From: Campylorhamphus procurvoides
Lineage: Eukaryota > Chordata > Aves > Passeriformes > Dendrocolaptidae
Direction: 5' to 3'
NCBI GenBank assembly: GCA_013396655.1
Contig: WBMV01005965.1
Span: forward strand, 225,596 to 289,595
DNA: 64,000 bases
Shown here: piece after piece, positions 1 to 14,000 of the stretch
Layout of the letters: each line of letters begins with the position of its first letter
How positions within the stretch are numbered: position 1 is the stretch's first letter
Position numbers and translations under genes: made by a program
Notes under the pieces: model-generated
The model's input: only the letters and a program-made list of their open reading frames with translations
Database searches by the model: none
Told to the model about the DNA's origin: nothing

Positions 1-785
1 TCAAAACTGCAGTGAACCAAATTTTGCCTTTTTTTTTTTTTTCCTCCAAGACCTAGGGGCACAATCCTCCAATGCTGTCTGCAAAGAAAAGCATGCCTAT
101 GAGAGAGTCAGAGTTTTGGTGCCAGTGGCTCTTCAGAAGCTGGACTGATTTGGAATCTCTCTCACCTTAATCACCCTATGAGTTTCTTGGTGTCCCACTA
201 GTTACCCTACAAAGACTCCAAGACAATACCAGAAATTGGTACCGTATGGAAGAGATGTATGAAAGCCTCTCTGTGAAGCTGAGTAACTTGGATGGTCAAA
301 CAGATGTGAACAGCAGGCTGTGTGTAGGTGGAGGGCATGTCAGGAAGCAAAAGCAAAATGGAAGCAAGGATGACTGCAAAGAAAAAGTGTTCAAAGGAGT
401 GACTTGTTTAGGGATCATAACCTGAAGTTTTTAGGAAGCTAAACAAAAGCAAAGAGCATTCATAATTTTGGAGCAGAAAAAAATAATGCACTCATATAGC
501 TCCTGAAACAAAAAAACAACGAACCCAAAAAACACCACCACAAAACCCAAGAACATATACCAATGGTTGCAAGGAACAAAAGATACTGTCTTAAAGGCCA
601 TTAACAGCTCAAACCTGGCAGTGCAGATGAAGGAGAAGCCATGACTGCCATGAAACAGAGGTTTGTAAGAGAAAATTGTAGCCATCTGGCAGGCACAGTC
701 AGAACATCATTAGTCTATGTATGCATGTATGAGAACACTGGATTTCCCGTAATGTTCTTTAGTCAAAATCCCAGAGAGGGCATGG

Positions 786-868
786 GGAAAAAGGAAAAAA
801 AAAAACCAAGCAAACAAAAAACCCCAAGTAAAAATAATAATAATAAAACAAACAAAAAAACCCCCAAA
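786..868. repeat. A-rich low-complexity tract with an (AAT)n core
   Basis: A stretch of A-runs broken by C and T, with an AATAATAATAATAA core and CAAACAAAAAA blocks. It could be an old retroposon tail or simple low-complexity DNA; no element body is recognisable next to it. Confidence 0.6.
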
Positions 869-2019
869 AGTCTCTTCACAGCAAACAATAATTGTTAACT
901 TACAACCAGAACTAAGCAGTATTTACCACAAAGCTGCAACAACTTCAATAACCCAAGCAGCAGCGGATGAAACAAGGAAGCAGCACATGTGCATGCACCC
1001 TGTACAGAAGACACAGTACTACAAGTGTAACTGTGTTCCAGAATCCAAAGTATCACCAGAAAGCTTATCAGGACTCAAAAGCATTTCAAATTACAACCAC
1101 AGAAGGAAAACAGTACCCCCACCCCATCTCGCCAAGACTGGGGACATAAATCTTCAGAAGCAGGAAATTAATGAATTAAAATGCAAATCTACTTGTTAAC
1201 AAAATAAAACCATTAAGAAGTTTAGATCATAGAAATATTGCTTATCATGAGTTCCAAAAGACATTGTGCAATCAATAAAATGCTAAAACCACACAGACGG
1301 CAAGTCATTCTCAGTCAATATAAAGATTTAGCACCAACAATTAAGTGTATCAACAAGCAGATGTTGTTAATAGATAGAAAGAGTGCATGCTATTACACCA
1401 CTACAGAAACTGCAGTATCATGCAAACCTCTTTCAGCCCACATCCTCTGGCACTAAACACAGAGCTGTCACAAGGCCCAGTAAAATCTATAAGACAGGGT
1501 ATAATTAGGAACATCACATCTGCCTCCTAGGATCCCTGTCTGGCAGCAAACCTAACCCTATTCCAATACATTTTCCTTGAAACACCAAACTGGCACACAC
1601 AGCAGGTGAGATGGCATATGCAGGATTATTTTTTTATGGGATATTCTAAAACTTGAGGAAGCAAGATTATTTCAATTATTGATTCAATTAAGTCATTACA
1701 GCTAATTGAACCACTAGCAGAAATAAACTTTCTGTAATTGACACTTCAAGTGTAGCAATTAGCTTCTATTTTTATTTCTCCCTTATTTTCTTTTTCTCAT
1801 CCTAGAGCATAATTTAACCTTTACTTCACATAACATAGATCTGAAAGATGTTCAGTCTCTTCCACAGTCTGACATTCTCAATCACAGATGTACTAAGGTA
1901 ACCTAAAGTTTTAAGACAGAGGTCATTAAGACCTGTACTTAGCCCTGACAGTAGAATCTCACCTTTAATTACACAAAATAACATAACACCCAAAATTCAC
2001 CAATATTTGTCTTCCCTCT

Positions 2020-2154
2020 TGTCCTGGTTTTGGTTGGGATAGAGTCAACTTTTCCTTAGTAGCTAGTACTGTGTTCTGTTTTGGATTCACTGGGGTGGGT
2101 GGAAGTGAGCATGGCTGCATGGTACGTAGTTGCCAGCTGGGTTAAACCACAACA
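2020..2154 (+). mobile_element. Short solo LTR of avian TGTCCTGGTTT type, with 5-bp target-site duplication
   Basis: It starts TGTCCTGGTTTTGGTTGGGA and ends GGTTAAACCACAACA. The opening GGTTTTGGTTGGGATAGAGT followed by TTCCTTAGTAGCTAGTAC, then TGTTTTGGATT, is the hallmark of an abundant bird endogenous-retrovirus LTR family. The exact 5-bp direct repeat CCTCT flanks it at 2015-2019 and 2155-2159. The ends form an imperfect inverted repeat (TGTCCTGGTTT against TGTTGTGGTTT). At 135 bp it is much shorter than the usual family LTR of several hundred bases, so it is internally deleted or a compact derivative. It has no coding capacity. Confidence 0.82.
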
Positions 2155-5100
2155 CCTCTGAAGCTACAAAGGAAATCTGAAAAGCTCCAAGGACTTCTGC
2201 CTACAGACATAGAAAACCTGAATAAAAGCAGTTATGGTTCCCTGTTCTGAGGCAAGGGGAGAGGCACTAACTTGATTTGAATCACATGTGAGTGTAATAC
2301 AGTACACTTCAACCATGCAAGCATGTACTCTGTAACCAGTGTATTCCTTTGCTGCTATGGAGCAGACAGATGAAAGGACCTCATGTTATAGCTTCCCATC
2401 ATTCAGCTATTTCAAAACATTCCTAGAAAGGGTAATGGATGGTTCCAAAGTGTGGCTGAAGACTATAGCCCTTTCTATTTTTACAGCAGTGGTTCACATT
2501 CAGTTTGGAAACACCTAGTATTTGATGAATGTTTAAGGACTCACCACCCATGCACACAAGTCTCAGTGACAGCTACCATGCTTAATGCCTTCATAATGAC
2601 CATAAGCTATGTAAATACAATGGCAGAACCACTTTTTCCAAATCAAAGATGCCTCCCTTCCATTCAACACGCAGGACCAGTACATTTACACTACCACTCT
2701 ACACTTTATTAAATACTCTGTCATTTACAGCTTATTGCTATATCATAAGCAATCATCACATATAACTGTGTATTCTGTATTAAGAAAAGGAAATCAATTA
2801 GACTGTTTCTGAAAACATGACTACAAAAACTTCCTTCCTGATACAAAGATAGCTGAAATACATAAATAGAACACACATCACAAGTAAGAGCAAAGAAATA
2901 TGTTCCTATAAATGAAACTATTAAGTATGGTTGTTATCAGCATTTTTCTGAGCGGATGTTCATACCACACACGCAACGAACATGACACACTGCTCTCCCT
3001 CCTACCAATTCCACATGAACCTAAATCAAACTGGAAGTATCTCAATAAATAGTTCTCAGCTAATCCAGAAGCTGTAAAATATGCCTTCTGTATTACATAT
3101 TTACTCAAAAGCATTTTAACCTTTTGCTACTTTGTTTCAGATTTACCACCATAACACTCTGATATGTCGTTTTAAAGATAAGGACCCGAAGAAAACATTG
3201 CCTCTAACAATCTATTATCTCCCTTAGGTGAAATGGAACCTCTGACTATTACATAATCCTGTTGTAAATTGCTTTCAGAAAATACCCAATAAGTGTTTCC
3301 AGAAAATTTAACTCTTGTGCAAACAGAAGCCATCACCAGCTCAGGCACAGCAAGTAGTCCCCTTACCCTGCAAGGGTAATAAACCTTAGTAAAATCCTTC
3401 ACATAAAACAGTGCCCATCTTCAGTTAGTTCTCAATTACTGCTTTTATTACTCCTAGCTCCCTCCTACTGGTTGTAGGAAGGGAAATGCTTTAGTGCATG
3501 TAAAGATGCATATAAATAGCTGTAAGATTAAGACTTTTTCCTTGCATGAGAATGAATGGTTTAACTCTTTCAAGACTATAAGCCAAAGAAAATGATCATT
3601 TTCACCTTTTGATACTGTCAAAATATGACAGTACCAATTCCCACAAAACCACACAACAAAGACTTAAACCATCAGTATGATACAAACAGAAGTGTTTAGG
3701 TTTCTAAAGAATGTTTGTTTATGCATGCCTTGGACGATATAAAAAAGCAGACAGTTTTCAAGCAGAAAAAATAAACAAATTCAAAAAGTTCCATAAAACC
3801 AAGGAAGAACTATTTGTGAGTACTGAAAATGACAGTCTGGTGAGCAAGAGTACAGTAAGATCCAGAGACGGCAGCCCCTTCTGGTGTTAGGGTTAAGGCA
3901 GCACCTCAGACAAAATAGGGAAACACAAGAAAGCCTCTTAAAATCTTTATGCACCGTAACTGGGATTACTTCGAAAAAATTTGCCTGATCATCTCAAAAA
4001 CCCAAGTACTAGGAACATACAAGTCTGATGCAAATTTTTGTTTGAAAGCAAAAATTGCCCAGATTCTCAGCATTTAATATTTCCATTCAGTATAAAGTTC
4101 TTGACAGCCATTTGTCCCACATGCTTCAGAGTAAAGCATTAAAACCAAAACAAATCACAAAGCCAACCAAACAAAACTTCAATGAAAACTCCAAAACCGA
4201 ATCTAACAAATAAGAACTTGGAGCTGAATTAATCATCTGGGAAAAAACCCCTCTTACTAATATTGGTTAGATAGCAACCAACCTACATTTCAGTGCCCAA
4301 ACTGTCCTACTATGAAATTTTTAAAGATCTACCTTTAATTTTATAAGCTTGCACTAAAAAAGCCACACCTCCTAAAAACTCCACAAGGATCCTGGCCTCA
4401 GTCACTCTGAAACACATTCAAACACATCACTCCATTGTTCACCATGTAGAAAAAACTGCTCCATTCTCAATTTGTTGACTTTGACTCAAGGGTTTAAATA
4501 ATTAAGTTACTTTTAGATGCTACAAAGAAGAAAGTGCACCAGCTATGCAACATCACATTTGAAGACCATTAATTCCACAACATGAAGTTAGCAGGAACTT
4601 CAGAAGTTCTGAAAAAAAAGGAGGATTTCAAGCTTTATATTTATTCATTGGCCAAATATGAGTACTTTTTTGTATGTTATGGAAAAAGATGGATTTACGC
4701 AGTCATTTTTGTAAAGAGCCCTCTGGGACAGACCCATGAAAAGTAGCACATTGCTGGCCTTTTTTTAAATTTATTTAATGACCAGAAGTTGCATATTCTG
4801 TATCTAGCACAGGCACCTTCCACTAGCCACAGGAAAAAACCAAACCAAACAAGAAAATCACGTATATAATAAAGGGCAACCTGCCTTTGAATCTCGATTT
4901 TCAGTGTTCACAAACACACAAGCAGGCAAGAAACAGGCTCTCTGGGGAAGAAAGGAAGAAGTTCAGGCTTTCTTCCTCTTCATCATATTGTTAAAGTCTG
5001 TGCCCAAGGGACTGTAGGATTCAAGTGGTAGCAGTCTCAAAGGGTTAAGATAATGGGATTGTACAGAGAAACAAAACCTGTCAACAACCCTATCTTCCAG

Positions 5101-7847
5101 TAGCTTTTCCTGAGGTCTGGAAGCTAGGAATTACATCCAGTCCTCCCAAAAGAAAGTCAGCAAGAAGAACCCCAGCAAGAAGAACCTACATGAAGATATC
5201 CAAGATACTACAGACATAAATGCAAATAGCAAACTCCACAAATTTGCCTTATATAACATTAGATTTCATTAGTTTGGCCAGTTGGTTAGGACTGTGAAAG
5301 ACAGATGGGCCATAACGTAGGAAAGTTCCAGGAATACGTTTTAAATGCACCAATGAAACTTCAATCCACACTAATCTATTTTGATTACATTTTGAGTATT
5401 GGTGTGTGTGATTAGTTCTGAGATACAAAAATGCCTATATTCATTTTGCATTTCAGTTCAGCAAAGAACTCCAACCACGGCATTTCCCCCTGCATATAAC
5501 CTTTGCAACTTCTAATCCGTAAAGTTGGGTCAAGGGAAGTAGGACGTCTAATACAATACCTCACAAAATTCCTTTATGGTATAAATGCCAAAAACATTGT
5601 TTAGCATTTAAAAGGACAGTGACATGTTTAAAAGCTCTTTAAAGCTGACAGAAGTGCATTTTGTACTTCCTATCAATCTCTGAGGGAAGGAGGGCAGAGT
5701 AATCACGCTAACAGCACTACTGCAGTGCTGCTGCAGTACAGCAATTAACTGCCATAAACATTTCAGTATTGTAATTTAAATTATTCCTTGAAACATAACA
5801 TACCTCCCAGCAATGACCACATCACCACCCACATCTCCTTTAGAGTTACGCCTTCCATTTTAAGCAACTCATTACAAAGTTTCACAATAGCAAAATACCA
5901 GTTAGAAGAGTTTTTCACTGGATGAGCAAAGAGAAGAGGGAAAAGAATTCATTTAATTACCATCAGGTGAATTAGGAAAAATTTAGAGGAAATAGTATTT
6001 TCTACTGATTTTTGTTGTTTTCATAAAGAAAAACTTGGAAAACTCATTACATTTTTTGATGTCATAAATAATGCAACTTGACATGAACCAGGACAAAAAA
6101 ATGTGAAATAAAAAAAGGAAAACCCAACAAACAAACCAACCAACAAAAAGCCCACTAGAAAAATAAAGGATTACTGAAAATTCAGCTTTTAAATTTTTAT
6201 GTACCATTTACTATAGCAGCACAGTAACTATCAAGCCACTGTCCTTTCCAAGTATACAAATAAACATAAAGTAACATCACAAACATACACACATTCAAAC
6301 ACACAATTTAGGGAACTTTAAAAACTGCTATTCTCTAAGCAGTGCAAAGTTTTCCACCTATTGAATTCAATATTTTGAAAGCAGCATTTTGAAATCAATC
6401 TTTAATAATTATGAAAACCTTTCAAACCTGTTACAGTACCAACTGATCTAGTTCACCTTAAAAACAGCAAACACAACAAAGTCCAGCAATTTTCTCTTTT
6501 AAAGCAATTTTACCAATTACCCAAGGAAAGTTTACATGGGAAAAATGAAATCACATCTACAGAGAAAAAGCTCTTTCACTGAGTTCAGGTAAACTTGATT
6601 TTTCTGTACTCTGCATTTCTGAGTTACAGAAATTGCCAAAGGAATCTCCCTGAAAATATTTAGAAAGACAAAAACGTTTTACGAAAGGATCATTCCAGAA
6701 TCTGTTATGAAAATCAAAACCCCTAATAAAATAAAAAAACAACTATTACTAGTGAATCAGAAATCAACATGCTGAACGACGACATTCTGCCACAACCTTT
6801 AATGGGCCAGGAAAAGCATTAAGAGTTAATGATATTAAGACAGAAGATTAAGACAGCTCATCTACTAAACAGCAAATTGCTGGAATGAACGAGGGAATTA
6901 GTGGTCAGGCAACAGCTGGTATTAACTACAAAAAAAACCCCAACAAAAACCAATACGTCCCTGAAACACAGACTGCTGTGAAAGTATAAGGAGGTGTCAT
7001 TATACGCTTTCTGTCTTGTAACAGCTCCTTCCTTAAGCATCTGTTACCATTTCTGTCGAAGACAAATACCATACTAAAAGAGATCTTCGATCTGACCTCA
7101 AAGGGCCATTTCAGTGCTTTTAACACTTGAAATCATACTTTGTGAGGGTTCTAATTTTAAGAATATAAATTCTTCACATACTAGGGACTAACGAAGACTA
7201 TATTCTGCTTGTATTTTTTTGTGTGCCTCCTGAAAAGCACTTGTAGGATTGCTCTGCATTGAAACAGGAAAACCTGGCCACTCCATAAATGGAGAGATCA
7301 CCTGTACACATTCATTGATTAGATGTCCCTGACCATCCCTATTATTTCAATCACCTGCTTTCAAAACACCTGTCTGAAGGTCTGCACAAGAGATCCCTGC
7401 CAGTACCACACCTACTCAATGGCAAGCTGTTAACTGAGTGATGCAAGATACTTCCATCTTCTCCCATATTACACACCCCTGTCCAACAGTAAAAGCTGGA
7501 AACTGCAAGTTTGTGACATACTTGTACCTAAGTTAAGTAGAAGAATACTACTGGCAATGACTGCAACATTTTTGTCTTAAATCAAAGAGTGACCTATGCT
7601 TTATATGTTACCTTCTCACTCAGTTTATAAATATTTAGACCTGGACTCTCCAAAACTTAAGCTGCCTACTGCCTTTTTCTTTCTAAAAAAATAGATCCAT
7701 GAACTTCAATGGCTGTAATCACAACAAAGTTACAAACACAGAGGTCTCTGAAGACATAAGTCTGATTAACAACAGCATATCTGATATGAAGTTCAAATTA
7801 AAGAGTAAAATCAGATGTTTTATCTGACTAGAAACAATGTAACTTAC

Positions 7848-8020
7848 CCTGATTTTTCTTTTTCTTCACTATCTGCATTTACTGTGGGATTTTCCATTTC
7901 TTTAATCTTCTCCTCCTCTTTACCTTCCAGTTTGGTTTCATCTTCAGTTTTGATTGTATTTAAGTCCTTTTCTTGATCAGGCTGTGTATACACAGAATCT
8001 GGCAAATTTTTTTTGTTTCC
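7848..8020 (-). CDS. ARID4B: ARID4B exon 15 (residues 472-528, charged linker)
   Basis: A 173-nt exon encoding [40 protein letters not shown] and [17 protein letters not shown] plus two bases. The acceptor is TTATTCTAG and the donor GTAAGTT. GxKKNL...DQEKxxN and the acidic, KS(G)-type end match the human exon GSKKNLLES...DQEKEVN...EEKAKSG in pattern. It is the last coding exon in the window; the next exon should start the acidic run that precedes the chromobarrel domain, and I did not find it between 1 and 7847. Confidence 0.92.
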
Positions 8021-11000
8021 CTAGAATAAGAAAATCTTTAGTTAACTCATAAGGTGAAAACAAAGGATTTAAGAAAAGGCAGACAAAACACACTGAAGTT
8101 GTAAGAGCAAAAAAAAACCCAAGAGTCTGTGACTTGTTCAAAAATTACAGCACCTCTGCTAAACCTAACAAACTTCAAAGTTGTAGCCAGTGTCCTAGCT
8201 CATTTTGTCACAATGATACAGGCATGCAGCTCTTAGATCTGGACAGCAAAGCAACCCCCGAGACAAACACTCCACAGAGGATGTTTTACTCAGGATACAG
8301 AGGTTATCAGTACTGGCCCATCTGGCGTTTACCCCAAAGAATACCAGCAGACAGACCAGAGCTGGCTGCCATTTATATGCAGAAGTGTTACAGTTGTGTT
8401 GTACCCTGACTTGAGGAGCAACACCAGTTTCACAGCAAACTGCTAGGCCTGTAAGGAGCAGCATATCAGCCCTCTTCCCTGAACATCCTTTGCTAAAGCC
8501 ACTGAGCCAACACTGGATTTTGAAAAGCTATAAACATTTGTCTTGCTGGATCGCTAAATGACATTAGACCATGGGTACATTGCATGGCCCAGGTCTTTGT
8601 AGAGCTTCACTGGTTTCTCTGGAACGCTGAAGTAAATGCAAAATTTATGAGGGCTTCAAAGCATAGCTAAATGCATAATGAAAATATCAGCACTGTAGTT
8701 AGTTGTGAGCATGCACTACCCAGATAAGGGTAAAGCTGCACGCTAATTAGTCCCTAATTGACCTGGGAGACCCCCAAACAAGTGGAATGTTGGAGCTGCT
8801 TCTTAACAAGTCAGACATTTTGACAACATAATCACCCTAAAATGGGCACCCTGGGATAAATATAGCTCAAATGTGTTTTTCTGAATTAGGTTTACAGCAA
8901 GCTTTTGTCTTATTTTAAATCCAATGCAAAAACTTCAATCGTTACATTAATTCATTGTTATTACACACCAGCTGACTTTATAAGCAGGATATAACATGAA
9001 CTTTAGAATATATTACCAGAACAGAGGGCTTATCATTTTCTTTACTTTCATTATCATTCTCAGCTAACTTTTTTTCTTCTTGTTGTACTACTGCTACTTC
9101 CTCTTGCTTGCGCTCATCCTTGTCCACTTTTACATCTTTTGCATCCTGTTGTGGTTCTTCACCCATCTTCAAATCTTTTTCACAGTCTTTACAAGGCTTG
9201 TTGGTCACTTTCTCTGGCAATGCCATTTGAAATTCAATGTTAGCTGATGTACAATACTCTTCAAAACCATAGAGATATCTAAAAGAAAAAAATTGCTTGT
9301 GATAAGCAAGTTTTATTCAAGAAAAAACACGCTACTTAGAGAAGCTAAGCATGAACACTATATTTAATACCTAAAAAACTGTATTATAACCAAGAAGTTA
9401 TGGACTCTATGTATATTACTAGCACAGGATCACTTCAGTTCATTCTAGTGCTGTTTTTACCACAAACTTCATAGCTTTATTACTTACTTTCTATATGCAC
9501 ATTTAACATTATATCCTGCAGCTGAATTCAATACAGGGATTCCAAGATCTTGATAAACTTGCTTCCACACTGCTCCACTTTCAATCTGTTAAAGGAAATG
9601 AAGTAATTGTTTTTGAATTAACTTACTGACACAAAGAAGACTACGTTGATAAAGTTTATAACTTTGCAAAATAAACATAAGTAATTTCCTCCAATCTATA
9701 AAATTACTATTTATCACACACGCAATATTTCACTCTAATGCAGGCTGTATTCTAATGTAATTACTTTAAGCATTTTAGCATTTCTGCATTGCAATAAGCC
9801 ACAGCAGGTTTTTCTCTCCAGGATGCAATAAAACAAAGGAAAGAAAATATAAAGATCAGAAAAATCAGTACATCATTTTTATTTTATGTTTAAAGTAACT
9901 CTTAACTATCAGGGCTAGAATTTTAATTAAATTGGAAAGAAAAAAACCATTCAAAGCATTAACAATACTGCACCAGACAAAGTGGCTACCAGTCTTATAT
10001 TATGTCCTTAATACACCCTTTGGTGACAAAGTTCCGTGACAGTGTGATATGTTCATTTCTAGCCATCTGTGAAGGCAGAACAGATGTACTGCAATACCCA
10101 AGTATTACACCCCCTCTTGTATATCAGAAAGGTGTCACTGAACAAACATACCTCCTCTATTCACAGGCTAAATTTATGGGAAGCAGTTCAAAGCACTAAC
10201 AGAATCTGCTCGGCCATGAATTCCAGATGTTTCAATTACTCCTCCGAGACCAATCCCACTAATCCCTATCACCACATTCTTCTATATACTGCTCAGAATA
10301 AACAGAAATTAAGCACCTCACATCAGACCTTAAAACTAAATTATTAGTCTTTGGGATTTTATTGAGCAGTGACTCCTTTCACTTTGAGGAAACATTTCAG
10401 GACCTATTTGTCTGATAAAGTTATCACAAAAACACACATGCTGGCTGATTTTAGGCAGCAATAATTAAAAATGTTGAGTAGATGCGTAATTTAATTAGAA
10501 TACAACTAGTTTCTGGTTTGTGTTAAAGCATGGTTTTTACAGAGCTACAGGGGACCTTATGGAGCCACAGTATTTAACTTCCATGCATCTAAAGCTCCTG
10601 CATAAGAGGAGCTCCTGTGTTCTTCATCACTACTTCACAGAATAATAAACAATTAATTACTTCACAATAATAAACAGCACCTTCAGATTTTGTGGCTCCG
10701 AAATACTCATCATAGTAATACTCACATTATCAAATCCTCCAAGCTTGTGTACAAGTCTGAATAATTTGAAGAGATTCAAATTTCTATATCCTAATACAGG
10801 TCGTTTGTTAATAGGAGTCCCTGGGAACAAAGACAGTTATTACGGTGTTTTGAAGTATTTTTTTTTTCAGAATAACTTGAAATCCACAAAATATGCACTA
10901 CTACACTACCAAATAGAGTATTGTAAACTCCACCTCATGTAACTGGTACTCTCTCTTCATGAAACTAAAACTCAAGAATTTTAATTACTGAACTACAGAG

Positions 11001-14000
11001 AAAAGGGGTTATGCTACTTAATACATATATATGCATTCTCCCATATATTACTGAACATGCAGAAATTACGCAACTTTTGCTGCTACCTATATTACACCTA
11101 TTTTTATTCCACCCACTGAAACATTTACATCTGAAAATAACAGTGTAATCCTTTCACCAACCCCAACCCTCCCCAGGAACAATCCCACAATGCTTCAAAT
11201 CTGTATGCTTCTCCCACTAGCACTAAGTATCACTTTGTCATCTTTTGTGAACAGTTTCTCAACTCATCTTCATATGGCATTAAAAAGAGATACTACTTTA
11301 ACCAGTTTAATAGTAATTTAAATACAAACACCCTCACTCCTGCCTCTACAGACACAGTACTTTTCTTGCAGTGTATAAATATCTGATAAAGACCTAATAC
11401 AGTGAATGGCACTGGTTTTTAAAAGCATTTCAATCTACTTTACAGATAATGTTCATGCATTTAAGTGATCAGGATTCACACAAGAAAATTAGCACAAAGT
11501 ATAAGCTTTTTTCCATGATCTAAAAAGTGTGTGGCAGGATGTCATTAAATTTTATTTAGGCACTTAAAATTTATTAAACTGAGGATATAAATTAATATTA
11601 TTTGATTAGACACACTTTAAGTACACAGTAGAAAATATAATAGGATGTATGCAAAATATAATTGGATATATGTAGATATATTCTGAAAGCAGCAGCTTAT
11701 TTCTAAGAACAGATATAAGGAACTGTATTTCAAGAGATAAATCAAGTGACAGATTCATCTTCTAAATCATGGGAAAGTCACAAGGCATGAATACAGTCTC
11801 TCTGTTTCCAAAACTGTATTTCAAAGCACTACTAGTTTACACACTCAATTTTTTCAAGTACTGCTAATTAAACACCTACCTCTGTCTTCCATGAACTTGT
11901 ACAATTGCTGAAGAAAGTTTTCTCGTTCTTCAGGAAATGGCTCTATTTCCTCCTGTTTAAAGCAAACCATACAAGAAAATTATCACCATTTTGAGTTACA
12001 GTCCTTCATTAAGAAACATATGGCAGTGATAATTCAGGTTCAAATGTTTAAGTTTGTTTTACTGTGGTCAGCAACAGGATACTATACAAAGAGGCACATG
12101 CTCTCAGTGCTATGCCACGTGAAAGTACATTTTAGAAACTACAATTTTTTCAAAATATTAAAAATAGTGATTGTAAACATATATTGAAATTGGATTTTGA
12201 CCAGTCACTGAAGTATCATAAGGGATACCATAAATCAAGATGCGTTCTCAATTTTGTCCATTTATGCAGAGTCTGGGAGACAGCACTATTAACGATCATG
12301 AGATCGTGTCAGAAATCTCAGCTCTACTCCTACTGCAGTTAAGTGACTCCTTGATTCCAGATAGACTATGTCACTTTCAGAGATGAAGTGAAAGAGAAAA
12401 TGGTGCTTGCACTTTCTTAGGAGTTCTAATCCACTGTACTGGCAAACCGCAGGCAATGGCACTGCATGCAGACTGCCATGGGGCGCCAGCTGAACACGTG
12501 GTGAGCAGGAGCAATCCTAGAACTGAAATAACAATGGATATTTTGGAAATTCAGTTCATTGCACCAATAAACTTTTGTATTATTTACTCAGATTAATAAA
12601 CAGCAGAGTTTCATAACAAAGCACTACGGTTTATTTTATAACACCTTGTAATTTCCTTAGGAAATGGGACTTGCCACAAGCATTAGCAATATGATATTAA
12701 TATACTCAAATTCTTAAGGAATTCTGATGACTGAGCTACTTGAAAACAATACACCAAATATGAGTTCATTTTTAATATTAGCTGTAAAATTTCTGAAAAT
12801 AACTAGTCATTCAGCAATCTAAAAGAAATTATTTTTCCTTAGTGTATTTCCATTCCATGGTTATCACTTCCATTCAACAGTCTCCTTGTACTAAATATTA
12901 AAGCTTCACCTACCCTGAAGCAAGGGGACAAAACATATTGCCTTTAAAGTTACACCAAGACAGTTGAGAAATCAGCAGAAACAGAATATCATTACTAAAC
13001 AGAACTGGGAAAAACACACACACCCACACAAACAAAATTAAACCCCAAACCTCCAACATCTACTGAAGTTATTTAATAAAGAGATGGATGGCTGAAAACA
13101 AGGTCATGAAAGGCTATGACTAATAGTCATAACCAGGAAGTAGGGTTTTTTTTCTTATTCTATACTTCCTCTTCTCCATTAAATGCACCTGGATGACAGA
13201 TCAGAGTAAAAAGGCAAAAAATTAAGAACCAGTATTCACAATATGCTGAAACAGTTGTCCTTTAGCTATAATTATCAACATAAATGCAATGAAAATATTT
13301 CACAGTCTTGCAAAGGCAATGCAAGAGGAGAGAATTTGCAAGGGGCATCATCACATGATAAATATCTGATACTCAGTACACCTGCAGAGTTCAGAGCAGG
13401 CTGCTTCAATGAGCAAGAAGGACAGACTGGGTAGCAAACTGCAACCAGTATACTAGATGGTATTCTCACAGGGCAGGGGCACCAGAAATCAGGCATATCT
13501 AGCAATTCTTCACCAACAGGAAGGAGGTGATGCTGCAGCCCTGCATATAGTACAGACAAAAGCTTCGTTAAGAACATTCACATTCCACAGGCCATAGAGA
13601 ACAAATTATTTGAGTGGAATCAAACTCCAAAACTGTATCACTTTTGTTTGTTTTATTCTCATATAGCAAGTTACTAGCACCTGCTGGATCATGGAAAAGA
13701 GATCATGAGCAGCTATTTGGGTTTCCCATGTTCCTCAACATCAAGAAAAAAACCTGCCATTGGAAAATAGTCCCACAGAGCATTTAGGGGAGGGGTGGGA
13801 GTTGTCACTGAACCAAAACTTCAGGAAACCCAACCACATTTTGAAGAAGGAATGTATGCTTTTTAAATATATGGGGAACTGAGATAAAGGTGAGGCTGAA
13901 TAACACACTGACACTCCTTTCTCACTGTAAGATCCAATGCCTGATAATCCACAAAGGTGCCAGAATGGCAAATGAATATTCCTTATTAGTTTTCCCAAAG

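Larger units (their letters stand above)
1..7847 (-). other. ARID4B: ARID4B intron 15, partial
   Basis: No coding exon was found here on either strand; I looked specifically for the expected chromobarrel exon (FECYPPGMKVQVRYGRGK-type) and did not see it. The interval is AT-rich unique sequence with a solo LTR at 2020-2154, an A-rich tract at 786-868 and a 14-T run at 29-42. Scattered open frames are under 90 codons, low-complexity and without recognisable motifs. Confidence 0.8.

Noticed and set aside
6080..6100. Second TGTCCTGGTT LTR start on the minus strand
   Set aside because: Only about ten bases match; the following sequence does not continue as the LTR family and no matching end is nearby.
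9017..9226. Independent gene starting at MALPEKV (82-residue open frame)
   Set aside because: The frame continues upstream through YLYGFEEYC to a splice acceptor and is ARID4B exon 14; its last residues after PSVL are intron read-through.
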